Shown here: piece after piece, positions 1 to 6,173 of the stretch | How the letters are laid out: every line of letters starts with the position of its first letter | Position numbering within the stretch: position 1 is the stretch's first letter | Assembly (NCBI GenBank): GCA_030524635.1 | Contig: JAUNGG010000017.1 | Span: forward strand, 1-64,000 | Direction of reading: 5' to 3' | DNA: 64,000 nt | Origin: Lachnospiraceae bacterium | Lineage (GTDB): Bacteria; Bacillota; Clostridia; Lachnospirales; Lachnospiraceae | Position numbers and translations under genes: made by a program | Notes under the pieces: model-generated | Told to the model about the DNA's origin: nothing | What the model saw: only the letters and a program-made list of their open reading frames with translations | Database searches by the model: none

Positions 1-49
1 CAAACAAAAGGCTTTCAAGCTATAAGCGAACATATGTTACTGCAAAACT

Positions 50-763
50 GTGGCAGCGGAGGGCAGACTGACGGTGATCAACCATGTAGCCTGCAACAAT
101 ACAAAAGACAGCATGGAGCTTGCCAGACATGCAGAGAGTCTTGGAGTCGATGCCATCGCTGCCATTCCTCCGATTTACTTCCATCTGCCGGAATATGCCA
201 TTGCCCAGTATTGGAATGATATCAGCGCCGCAGCTCCGAATACAGACTTTGTCATCTATAATATTCCCCAGCTGGCAGGCGTAGCCCTGACTCAGGGGCT
301 GTTTGCGGAAATGAGGAAGAATCCCAATGTGATCGGTGTGAAAAATTCTTCTATGCCGGTACAGGATATCCAGATGTTTAAGCAGGCGGCAGGAGAGGAT
401 TACATCATCTTCAACGGCCCTGACGAGCAGTTTATCAGCGGACGCATCATCGGTGCAGAGGGGGCCATCGGCGGCACCTACGGCGTGATGCCGGAATTAT
501 TCCTGGAGCTGGATGAGTATGTGAAGGCGGGAGAGCTGGAGTTGGCCAGAAAGCTTCAGTACGATGTGGACGCGATCATCTATAAGATGTGCTCTGCTCA
601 CGGAAATATGTATGGTGTCATCAAAGCAATTTTAAAGCTGAATGAAGGCCTGGATCTGGGCGGTGTCAGAAAGCCTCTGGCAGCCCTGATTCCGGAGGAC
701 CAGAAGATCGTAGAGGAAGCTGCAGCCATGATCCGTGAAGCAAAAGAAAATTATCTGAGATAA
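50..763 (+). CDS. nanA: N-acetylneuraminate lyase / DHDPS family, 5' end missing
   Basis: This is the 3' part of a class I aldolase of the DapA/NanA family, which cleaves sialic acid to N-acetylmannosamine and pyruvate. About 237 of the usual ~300 residues are present. The family landmarks are a Tyr in FVIYNIP and the Schiff-base Lys in VIGVKNSS, followed by a GAIGGTYGVMPE stretch. The sialic-acid assignment rests on the adjacent symporter and RpiR regulator. The frame is closed upstream by TAA at 23-25, and the codons just before it in another frame (positions 12-50) read LSSYKRTYVTAKL, which resembles the missing segment. A one-base frameshift near position 48 or a sequencing error is therefore possible. 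Related lyases such as KDG aldolase cannot be excluded. Confidence 0.75.
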   Translation: MAAEGRLTVINHVACNNTKDSMELARHAESLGVDAIAAIPPIYFHLPEYAIAQYWNDISAAAPNTDFVIYNIPQLAGVALTQGLFAEMRKNPNVIGVKNSSMPVQDIQMFKQAAGEDYIIFNGPDEQFISGRIIGAEGAIGGTYGVMPELFLELDEYVKAGELELARKLQYDVDAIIYKMCSAHGNMYGVIKAILKLNEGLDLGGVRKPLAALIPEDQKIVEEAAAMIREAKENYLR

Positions 764-777
764 GAAGGAGGTACCGT

Positions 778-2280
778 ATGCAGGGATTTACAATCGTTGA
801 TCTTGTGATCTTGGTGCTGTATCTGACTGCAGTGCTGCTGGCCGGACTCCATTTTGCAAAAAAGGAAATGAAGGGCAAGGAATACTTTAAGGGTGACGGA
901 ACGGTGCCGTGGTGGGTAACCTCCGTGTCCATCTTTGCTACGCTGTTAAGCCCCATCTCCTTTCTGTCTCTGGCAGGAAATTCTTACGCAGGAACCTGGC
1001 TGATGTGGTTTGCACAGCTTGGCATGCTGCTGGCGATTCCGCTGACGATCCGGTTCTTTCTGCCGATCTACAGCAAGCTTGATATTGATACGGCATATCA
1101 TTATCTGGAACTTCGTTTTGGGAGCAAGGGACTGCGGGCGCTGGGCGCAGTGATGTTTATCGTGTATCAGGTGGGCCGGATGTCCATCATCATGTATCTT
1201 CCATGTATGGTCCTTGCAAGTCTGACAGGAATCAATGTGAATCTGCTGATCATTATTATGGGCGTGATCGCAATTATTTATTCCTACACCGGCGGCCTGA
1301 AATCCGTACTTTGGACGGATTTTATCCAGGGCTCTGTGCTTTTGGTAGGCGTTACCTTTGCCTTGATCTTTTTGCTCCTGCACTTAGACGGAGGAATGGG
1401 AGCCATCCTTCATACCCTGTCGGCAGAGCATAAGTTCCTGGCAGCCGACCAGCCGCTGTTCCGGCCGAATCTGTTAAAAGACAGTGTATTTTTGATGATC
1501 ATCGGAGCTGGCTTTAACACCATGGGCTCCTATGTATCCAGCCATGATATTGTACAGCGTTTCACCACCACCACAGACACCAGGAAGCTGAATAAGATGA
1601 TGCTGACAAACGGCGCATTATCCATCTTTATAGCCACTGTATTTTACCTGATCGGCACCGGACTGTATGTATTCTATCAGCAGAATACTCTGCCGCCGGC
1701 AGCCGCACAGGACCAAATCTTTGCTTCCTATATCGCCTATGAGCTTCCAGTAGGCATTACAGGACTTTTACTGGCAGCTATTTACGCCGCGGCGCAGTCC
1801 ACCCTTTCCACCGGCTTGAACTCCGTGGCAGCCAGCTGGACTCTGGATATTCAGGCAAGCTTCAGCCGGAAGGAATTAAGCTTTGAGAAGCAGACCAGGA
1901 TCGGCCAATATGTTTCTTTAATTGTGGGAATCTTTTCCATTGTGGTATCCATGGTGCTGGCAAACGGCGGCGTGAAATCTGCGTACGAGTGGTTTAATGG
2001 GTTTATGGGACTGGTGCTGGGAATTCTGATCGGAACCTTTATTTTAGGCGCATTCACCAAGGTGGCAAATACCTTTGGCGCGGTTCTGGCTTTCTTTGCC
2101 GCATCGGCAGTGATGATCGGAATCAAATATTTTGTACCAGCAAGCGCAGTATCCATCTGGTCCTATTCCATCATTTCCATCACAGTTTCTCTGATCGTGG
2201 GAATTCCAGCAAGTGTGATCTGGAGCGCTGCCACAGGCAAAAAGGCCGCGCCTCCGGCGGATACCACCATTTACCGGTGA
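778..2280 (+). CDS. Sodium:solute symporter (probable sialic acid importer)
   Basis: A 500-residue polytopic membrane protein of the SSS (SLC5-like) family with about 13 hydrophobic helices. These include the N-terminal segment FTIVDLVILVLYLTAVLLAG and a characteristic second helix region containing GDGTVPWWVTSVSIFATLLS. It would import a solute with sodium across the cytoplasmic membrane. It begins 15 bases after the lyase gene behind an AAGGAGGT ribosome binding site and overlaps the next gene, so the three form an operon. That context points to N-acetylneuraminate as substrate; the substrate itself cannot be read from the sequence. Confidence 0.85.
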   Translation: MQGFTIVDLVILVLYLTAVLLAGLHFAKKEMKGKEYFKGDGTVPWWVTSVSIFATLLSPISFLSLAGNSYAGTWLMWFAQLGMLLAIPLTIRFFLPIYSKLDIDTAYHYLELRFGSKGLRALGAVMFIVYQVGRMSIIMYLPCMVLASLTGINVNLLIIIMGVIAIIYSYTGGLKSVLWTDFIQGSVLLVGVTFALIFLLLHLDGGMGAILHTLSAEHKFLAADQPLFRPNLLKDSVFLMIIGAGFNTMGSYVSSHDIVQRFTTTTDTRKLNKMMLTNGALSIFIATVFYLIGTGLYVFYQQNTLPPAAAQDQIFASYIAYELPVGITGLLLAAIYAAAQSTLSTGLNSVAASWTLDIQASFSRKELSFEKQTRIGQYVSLIVGIFSIVVSMVLANGGVKSAYEWFNGFMGLVLGILIGTFILGAFTKVANTFGAVLAFFAASAVMIGIKYFVPASAVSIWSYSIISITVSLIVGIPASVIWSAATGKKAAPPADTTIYR

Positions 2281-2285
2281 AAAGA

Positions 2286-3080
2286 ATGGAATACTATGTG
2301 AAATCATTGATCCCGATCATTGAATCCAATTACGAGAACTTTACTACCGTGGAAAAAAATATTGCTGATTACTTCATCAATAATCGTTCCAAGGAGGATC
2401 TGTCCGCCAGAACCATCGCGCAGAAGCTGTTCGTCTCGGAGGCATCACTCTCCAGGTTTGCAAAGAAATGCGGCTACCGTGGCTACAGGGAATTTATTTA
2501 TCAGTACGAGAAGACCTTTGTGGAGAAACAGGAGGCCATTCCCGTGCAGATCCGCGGAGTGCTGAACACTTATCAGGAGCTGTTAAATAAGACCTACAGC
2601 CTTTTGAACGAAGGGCAGATCGTGCGGATCTGCAGATATATGAAGGAGGCCAAAAAGGTATGTGTCTGCGGAAGAGGAAGCTCCGGCCTTGCCGCAAGGG
2701 AGATGGAAGTTCGGTTTATGCGGACCGGCCTTGATATCGATTCTCTGCTGGACAGTGACCTGATCCGGCTGGGAGCAATTTTTCAGAATCCGCAGAATCT
2801 GGTAATCGGAATCAGCTTAAGCGGAGAGCGGGAAGAGGTACTTTACCTGCTTCAGACAGCCCACAGCCGGAAGGCGAAGACGGTTCTGATTACGGAAAAG
2901 GACAATGGGAAATTTAACGAATTCTGCGATGAGGTAGTCTTGATTCCCTCCCTGAAATTTTTAAACTATGGGAACGTGATCTCCCCCCAGTTTCCCATTC
3001 TTATGCTTCTGGATATCCTTTATTCTTACTATCTGGAGCAGGACAGAAATATAGTATCACATATACATGATGGTGGGTGA
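2286..3080 (+). CDS. RpiR/MurR-family transcriptional regulator
   Basis: About 264 residues with the RpiR layout. An N-terminal helix-turn-helix spans residues ~1-75 (pattern LSARTIAQKLFVSEASLSRF). A sugar-phosphate-binding SIS domain spans residues ~115-240, including CVCGRGSSGLAARE and VIGISLSGEREEV. Such proteins usually repress sugar or amino-sugar catabolic operons and respond to a phosphosugar. It ends the sialic-acid operon; a GTG at 2277 that overlaps the symporter stop is the alternative start. I chose the ATG at 2286 because GGTGA lies a few bases upstream. A strong terminator follows. Confidence 0.85.
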   Translation: MEYYVKSLIPIIESNYENFTTVEKNIADYFINNRSKEDLSARTIAQKLFVSEASLSRFAKKCGYRGYREFIYQYEKTFVEKQEAIPVQIRGVLNTYQELLNKTYSLLNEGQIVRICRYMKEAKKVCVCGRGSSGLAAREMEVRFMRTGLDIDSLLDSDLIRLGAIFQNPQNLVIGISLSGEREEVLYLLQTAHSRKAKTVLITEKDNGKFNEFCDEVVLIPSLKFLNYGNVISPQFPILMLLDILYSYYLEQDRNIVSHIHDGG

Positions 3081-3101
3081 ATGCAGGCCAGATTTTTGCT
3101 G

Positions 3102-3148
3102 ACGCTGCCTCAAAGCCGATGAGTGAATGGCTTTGAGGCAGCGTTTTA
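3102..3148 (+). terminator. Rho-independent terminator of the sialic-acid operon
   Basis: A perfect 16-bp stem (ACGCTGCCTCAAAGCC with its complement), an 11-base loop and a short T run. It lies just after the RpiR stop. On the minus strand it also lies just beyond the ABC permease stop at 3155, so it may serve both converging units. Confidence 0.9.
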
Positions 3149-3154
3149 ATAAGC

Positions 3155-3262
3155 TTATTTGATCCGTTTTTCCACCACCGAAATTACCTGATACAGCACT
3201 GCCGACATGATGCACAGGACCACAATAGAAGTTACCACCATGGTCATGGCGAAGAGATGAGA
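3155..3262 (-). pseudogene. 3' end of split ABC transporter permease gene
   Basis: The minus strand reads S-HLFAMTMVVTSIVVL and so on to VVEKRIK and stop, which is the last transmembrane helix and tail of a binding-protein-dependent permease (SsuC/ThiX type). The rest of the gene is at 35398-36148, where the reading frame runs through YGSQTFS and then breaks. Joining the two pieces gives YGSQTF-SSHLFAMTMVV with correct frame and family-like length. The fragment has no start and is presumably not expressed while the element is integrated. Confidence 0.85.
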
Positions 3263-3290
3263 GTACAAAATGATAGAATTGCATATCGTA
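3251..3290. other. Left attachment junction (attL)
   Basis: Host permease codons end near 3262. The element side carries TGATAGAATTGCATAT at 3271-3286. This matches, inverted, 13 of 16 positions of ATATCAAATTATATCA at 35370-35385 on the element side of the right junction. Such inverted half-sites flanking a short core are typical of large serine integrases. The exact core is inferred. Confidence 0.6.
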
Positions 3291-3298
3291 AATGTTGG

Positions 3299-3327
3299 TT
3301 GCTGCCTTGTGAAAAAACAGTTATAAT
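3299..3327 (+). promoter_or_regulatory. Sigma-A-type promoter
   Basis: TTGCTG, a 17-base spacer and TATAAT lie about 95 bases upstream of the AAA-ATPase/nuclease gene at 3422. It is the first promoter inside the element. Confidence 0.6.
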
Positions 3328-3374
3328 AAACTTACCGAAATGTTATCCCAGATAATAACAGGAGGAGACTCCTA

Positions 3375-3452
3375 TATGCTTAATGAAACGGATTGCATCT
3401 CGGTAGAAAGTGAGGCGGGAAATGGAAAACAGGATGCTGCCGGTTGGAATTG
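3375..3452 (+). CDS. Short upstream ORF overlapping the ATPase start
   Basis: A 25-codon ORF (MLNETDCISV...) with a strong GGAGGAG ribosome binding site, better than any in front of the following gene. It overlaps the start of the ATPase gene in another frame. It could couple or restrain translation of the ATPase, or be a relic of a longer N-terminus. It has no recognisable family. Confidence 0.3.
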
Positions 3453-5107
3453 ACAGTTTTGAAAAACTTCGAAAGGAAGGCTTCTACTATATTGATAAAA
3501 CCTTATTGGTTCAGGAATTGCTGAGCAATTGGGGAGAAGTGAATTTATTTACCCGTCCGCGCCGCTTTGGCAAGACGTTGAATATGAGTATGCTGAAAAG
3601 CTTTTTTGAAATCGGCACAGATCCCTCTTTATTTCAAGGGTTGGCGATTTCACAGAATCGAAAGTTATGTGAAGCCTATATGGGCAGATTTCCTGTTGTG
3701 TTTCTGTCTCTTAAGGATGTGGATGGACTAAATTTCGAGGAAGCCAGAAGTATGCTTTGCAGGATGATCCAAAAGGAAACTCGCAGATTGCAATTTTTAA
3801 TGGACAGTCAGCAGCTCTCAGCATTGGACAAACAGAGCTTTTCCGTTCTTACAGATGGAAATGCAGAGAACTCGGCAATTGTCAATGCCTTGGCTTTGCT
3901 TACAGAACTTCTTTATAAGCATTATGGTCAAAAAGTGATTTTGCTGATCGACGAATATGATGTTCCATTAGAAAAAGCATTTCAGCATGGCTACTATAAG
4001 GAGATGACAGCGCTGATCCGCAGTTTATTCGGACAGGCGCTTAAGACCAATGAATCTCTGCAGTTTGCGGTGCTAACAGGCTGTCTGCGGGTGTCGAAGG
4101 AGAGTATTTTTACTGGCCTGAATAATTTGAAGGTCTTATCGATTGCAGATGTCAGATTCGATGAATATTTCGGTTTTACCGATTCTGAGGTTAGAACGCT
4201 TTTGAAAGATTATAATCTTTCAAAACACTACGATGCTGTGAAAGAGTGGTATGATGGTTATCGGTTTGGTGATGTGGAGGTATATTGCCCATGGGATGTG
4301 ATGAATCATGTGGATCGCCTTTGCGCAGAGCCGGATGCGGAACCTCAGGCCTATTGGATCAATACCAGCGGCAATGAATTGGTGAAGAGATTTGTGAAAA
4401 AAGCGGACCGGACAACCCAGAATGAAATCGAGAGGCTGATTGCAGGAGAGGTAATCAGAAAAAAGGTTCGCTTGGAATTGACCTATGATGAAATCGATAG
4501 CAGTATCGATCATCTTTGGAGCGTGCTTTTTACCACAGGCTATCTGACACAGGCGGGGAAACCGGAAAAAGGCGTATATCAATTGGTAATTCCGAATCGT
4601 GAAGTGCAGGAGGTATTTCTTCTGCAAATTCAGGAATGGTTTAAAGAAACGGTTATTCAGGATACAGAGCCGATGAAGACTTTCTGCCGTTCCTTTTTAG
4701 AAGGAAATGCTCATGGGATTCAAACGTATCTGACTATGATTTTAAGCAGGATGATCAGTGTACTGGACACAAAGGCAAGAAATGATCAGAAGGAAAACTT
4801 CTACCATGGCTTGTTGCTTGGACTGCTGCGAAGTGAGCCCAACTGGCTGATTCTCTCTAATGCAGAGTCTGGCGAAGGTTTCAGTGATATTCTGATAGAA
4901 CCGGAGAATCCGGATACTGGTATTATCATTGAAGTAAAGTATGCACAGACCATGGCCGGTCTGGAAACGATGAGCGAGTCGGCAATGAAACAGATCGTGG
5001 TCAAACAGTATGATGCACGGCTTCGCCAGGAAGGGAGAACCAATATTTTAGCATATGGAATTGCATTCTGTAAAAAGCGGTGTTGGGTTACATTTCAGGC
5101 ATTGTGA
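3422..5107 (+). CDS. AAA-ATPase-like / PD-(D/E)XK nuclease protein
   Basis: About 561 residues. The N-terminal half has the AAA-ATPase_like pattern (PF09820-type): MLPVGIDSFEKLR, a Walker A in RPRRFGKTLNMSML and a Walker B in ILLIDEYD. The C-terminal ~120 residues match the PDDEXK_9 type, with a catalytic series Asp in GFSDILIEP and IIIEVKYA. This very common gut-bacterial family is fast-evolving and its function is unproven; roles in DNA metabolism or conflict are suspected. The start could be GTG at 3410; the ATG at 3422 follows AGGCGGG. It has its own promoter and terminator, so it is a stand-alone gene at the left edge of the element. Confidence 0.85.
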   Translation: MENRMLPVGIDSFEKLRKEGFYYIDKTLLVQELLSNWGEVNLFTRPRRFGKTLNMSMLKSFFEIGTDPSLFQGLAISQNRKLCEAYMGRFPVVFLSLKDVDGLNFEEARSMLCRMIQKETRRLQFLMDSQQLSALDKQSFSVLTDGNAENSAIVNALALLTELLYKHYGQKVILLIDEYDVPLEKAFQHGYYKEMTALIRSLFGQALKTNESLQFAVLTGCLRVSKESIFTGLNNLKVLSIADVRFDEYFGFTDSEVRTLLKDYNLSKHYDAVKEWYDGYRFGDVEVYCPWDVMNHVDRLCAEPDAEPQAYWINTSGNELVKRFVKKADRTTQNEIERLIAGEVIRKKVRLELTYDEIDSSIDHLWSVLFTTGYLTQAGKPEKGVYQLVIPNREVQEVFLLQIQEWFKETVIQDTEPMKTFCRSFLEGNAHGIQTYLTMILSRMISVLDTKARNDQKENFYHGLLLGLLRSEPNWLILSNAESGEGFSDILIEPENPDTGIIIEVKYAQTMAGLETMSESAMKQIVVKQYDARLRQEGRTNILAYGIAFCKKRCWVTFQAL

Positions 5108-5150
5108 TCAAAGCAGAAAGCCCGCGTGCATTCCGATACAATATTTCAAT

Positions 5151-5197
5151 AAAAAGTCATTGAGTTATATTTTACAAATAACTCGGTGACTTTTTTT
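5151..5197 (+). terminator. Terminator after AAA-ATPase/nuclease gene
   Basis: A stem of about 15 bp (AAGTCATTGAGTTAT paired with ATAACTCGGTGACTT, two G-T pairs) followed by seven T. Confidence 0.85.
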
Positions 5198-5237
5198 GTG
5201 CTGCCTTCTTAGAAAATTTTATAAATTTAAGAAAAGT

Positions 5238-5268
5238 GACAGCCCTTGTCTATGGGGAAAGATATAAT
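5238..5268 (+). promoter_or_regulatory. Promoter with GACA-N5-TGTC operator-like dyad
   Basis: GACA-GCCCT-TGTC is followed by TATGGG and, 12 bases after the dyad, TATAAT. The same arrangement with identical spacing occurs at 9508-9538. There is no good -35 box at 17 bases, so the dyad may bind an activator or repressor encoded by the element. Confidence 0.55.
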
Positions 5269-5311
5269 AATGGAAAATAGATGCAAAGGATATCAAAGGA
5301 GAGTGACGGAT

Positions 5312-5593
5312 TTGACGAATCAGGAATTTATGGAAACGGTGATTGCAGAACGTTTGGAGCTGGTACTATCTGACAGGAAAAAGGAGAAGGACAGCATTGC
5401 GTGGGCGAAGATGGAAGAAATCATGAATCGGTTGGAGCCTGAGGACAGAAACGAGATGAAGCAGTGGCTGAATTCGTTGGCAGATCTGGGAGCAGATAAT
5501 CAGAGAGATGCTTATCTGGCCGGGATGGATGACGGGATTTGGGTGATGGGGCTTGTCTTAAAAAATTTCCTGCCAAATCTGAGAGCAGAGTAA
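5312..5593 (+). CDS. Small protein, related to 24892 and the N-terminus of 23490
   Basis: About 93 residues and probably cytoplasmic. It starts at TTG 5312 behind AAAGGAGAG; the upstream ATG at 5252 lies over the promoter. The chosen start aligns the protein (MTNQEFMETVIAERLELVL) with the product at 24892 (MTYQEQLDLFITERIDSIL). Shared features are the ER-hydrophobic helix, an LEPE segment in the middle, and a C-terminal Y-x-A-(G/F)-(M/I)-x-DG motif. No function is known. A third copy is fused to a DUF5688 domain at 23490. Confidence 0.65.
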   Translation: MTNQEFMETVIAERLELVLSDRKKEKDSIAWAKMEEIMNRLEPEDRNEMKQWLNSLADLGADNQRDAYLAGMDDGIWVMGLVLKNFLPNLRAE

Positions 5594-5640
5594 AGACAAA
5601 ATGGGATGGGGCATATAGTGCTGCTGTCTATTAAATGAGG

Positions 5641-5698
5641 GAGGGTATCTCTTAATCATCTGATTGGATGATTTTGCGGTACCCTCGTTTTGTTTTTT
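5641..5698 (+). terminator. Terminator after small protein gene
   Basis: An outer pair GAGGGTA/TACCCTC encloses an inner hairpin AATCATC/GATGATT and is followed by a T-rich run. Confidence 0.7.
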
Positions 5699-5801
5699 CT
5701 GACCTGATTTCCTGGGCAACCTGTACATAGAGCTTATCGCTCTGGCGCTGTGCTACAAAATCCACTTATCCATCATCCAGAAAGAAGTAATTTTTTCGTT
5801 T
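5695..5801 (-). pseudogene. Fragment of a DUF4143-type ATPase C-terminus
   Basis: The minus strand reads KRKNYFFLDDG, stop, VDFVAQRQSDKLYVQVAQEI. The segment with VDFVAQR...KLYVQVA is characteristic of the nuclease-like C-terminal region of AAA_14/DUF4143 proteins. An in-frame stop and loss of both ends show it is a relic. It overlaps the preceding terminator. Confidence 0.6.
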
Positions 5802-5823
5802 ATTGTGATTTGGTTTTACATAA

Positions 5824-5858
5824 AAAAGACTCTATGGCGCAGAACCATAGAGTTTTTG
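5824..5858 (-). terminator. Terminator of the excisionase-like gene
   Basis: ACTCTATGG (5829-5837) pairs with CCATAGAGT (5845-5853) and is flanked by A and T runs on both sides, so it can act on the minus strand just after the stop at 5862. Confidence 0.8.
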
Positions 5859-5861
5859 CGT

Positions 5862-6047
5862 TTAAAGCATGTTAGCCTGTTTCTTTAAGTACTCTTCTAA
5901 AGCGATTTTTGGTATCTTCCAGGTACGACCTAGCTGGAAGCCATGAATCTCCCCGGTCTTTAGTAATTCATAAGCACGATTTCTGCCGATTAAGAGAATC
6001 TCACAGACGTCTGTAATGGTTAAAATATCATGATATTGATTAAACAT
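5862..6047 (-). CDS. Excisionase-like helix-turn-helix protein
   Basis: 61 residues, nearly all one winged HTH of the excisionase/MerR-like (HTH_17) kind: ILTITDVCEILLIGRNRAYE followed by a wing with GFQLGRTWKIPK. Such proteins act as recombination directionality factors or small regulators. It is preceded by AGGAGG and faces away from the primase-helicase gene. After circularisation it would lie about 2.6 kb from the joined attachment site, on the other side from the large serine recombinase, which fits an excision role. A purely regulatory role is possible. Confidence 0.75.
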   Translation of the reverse strand: MFNQYHDILTITDVCEILLIGRNRAYELLKTGEIHGFQLGRTWKIPKIALEEYLKKQANML

Positions 6048-6086
6048 GATTCAAAAACCTCCTGGAACTCATTTATTTTATTATTT

Positions 6087-6105
6087 TGTTAAGAGCCTCC
6101 TAACA
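6087..6105. promoter_or_regulatory. Inverted repeat between divergent genes
   Basis: TGTTA-N9-TAACA lies between the excisionase-like gene and the primase-helicase gene. It is a candidate operator for the HTH protein. Confidence 0.35.
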
Positions 6106-6173
6106 TTTTTTTAAAGCATGGATAAAGAAATGAAATCTTATCAGTGCATGAATAAAAAAGGAGAATCTTAATT

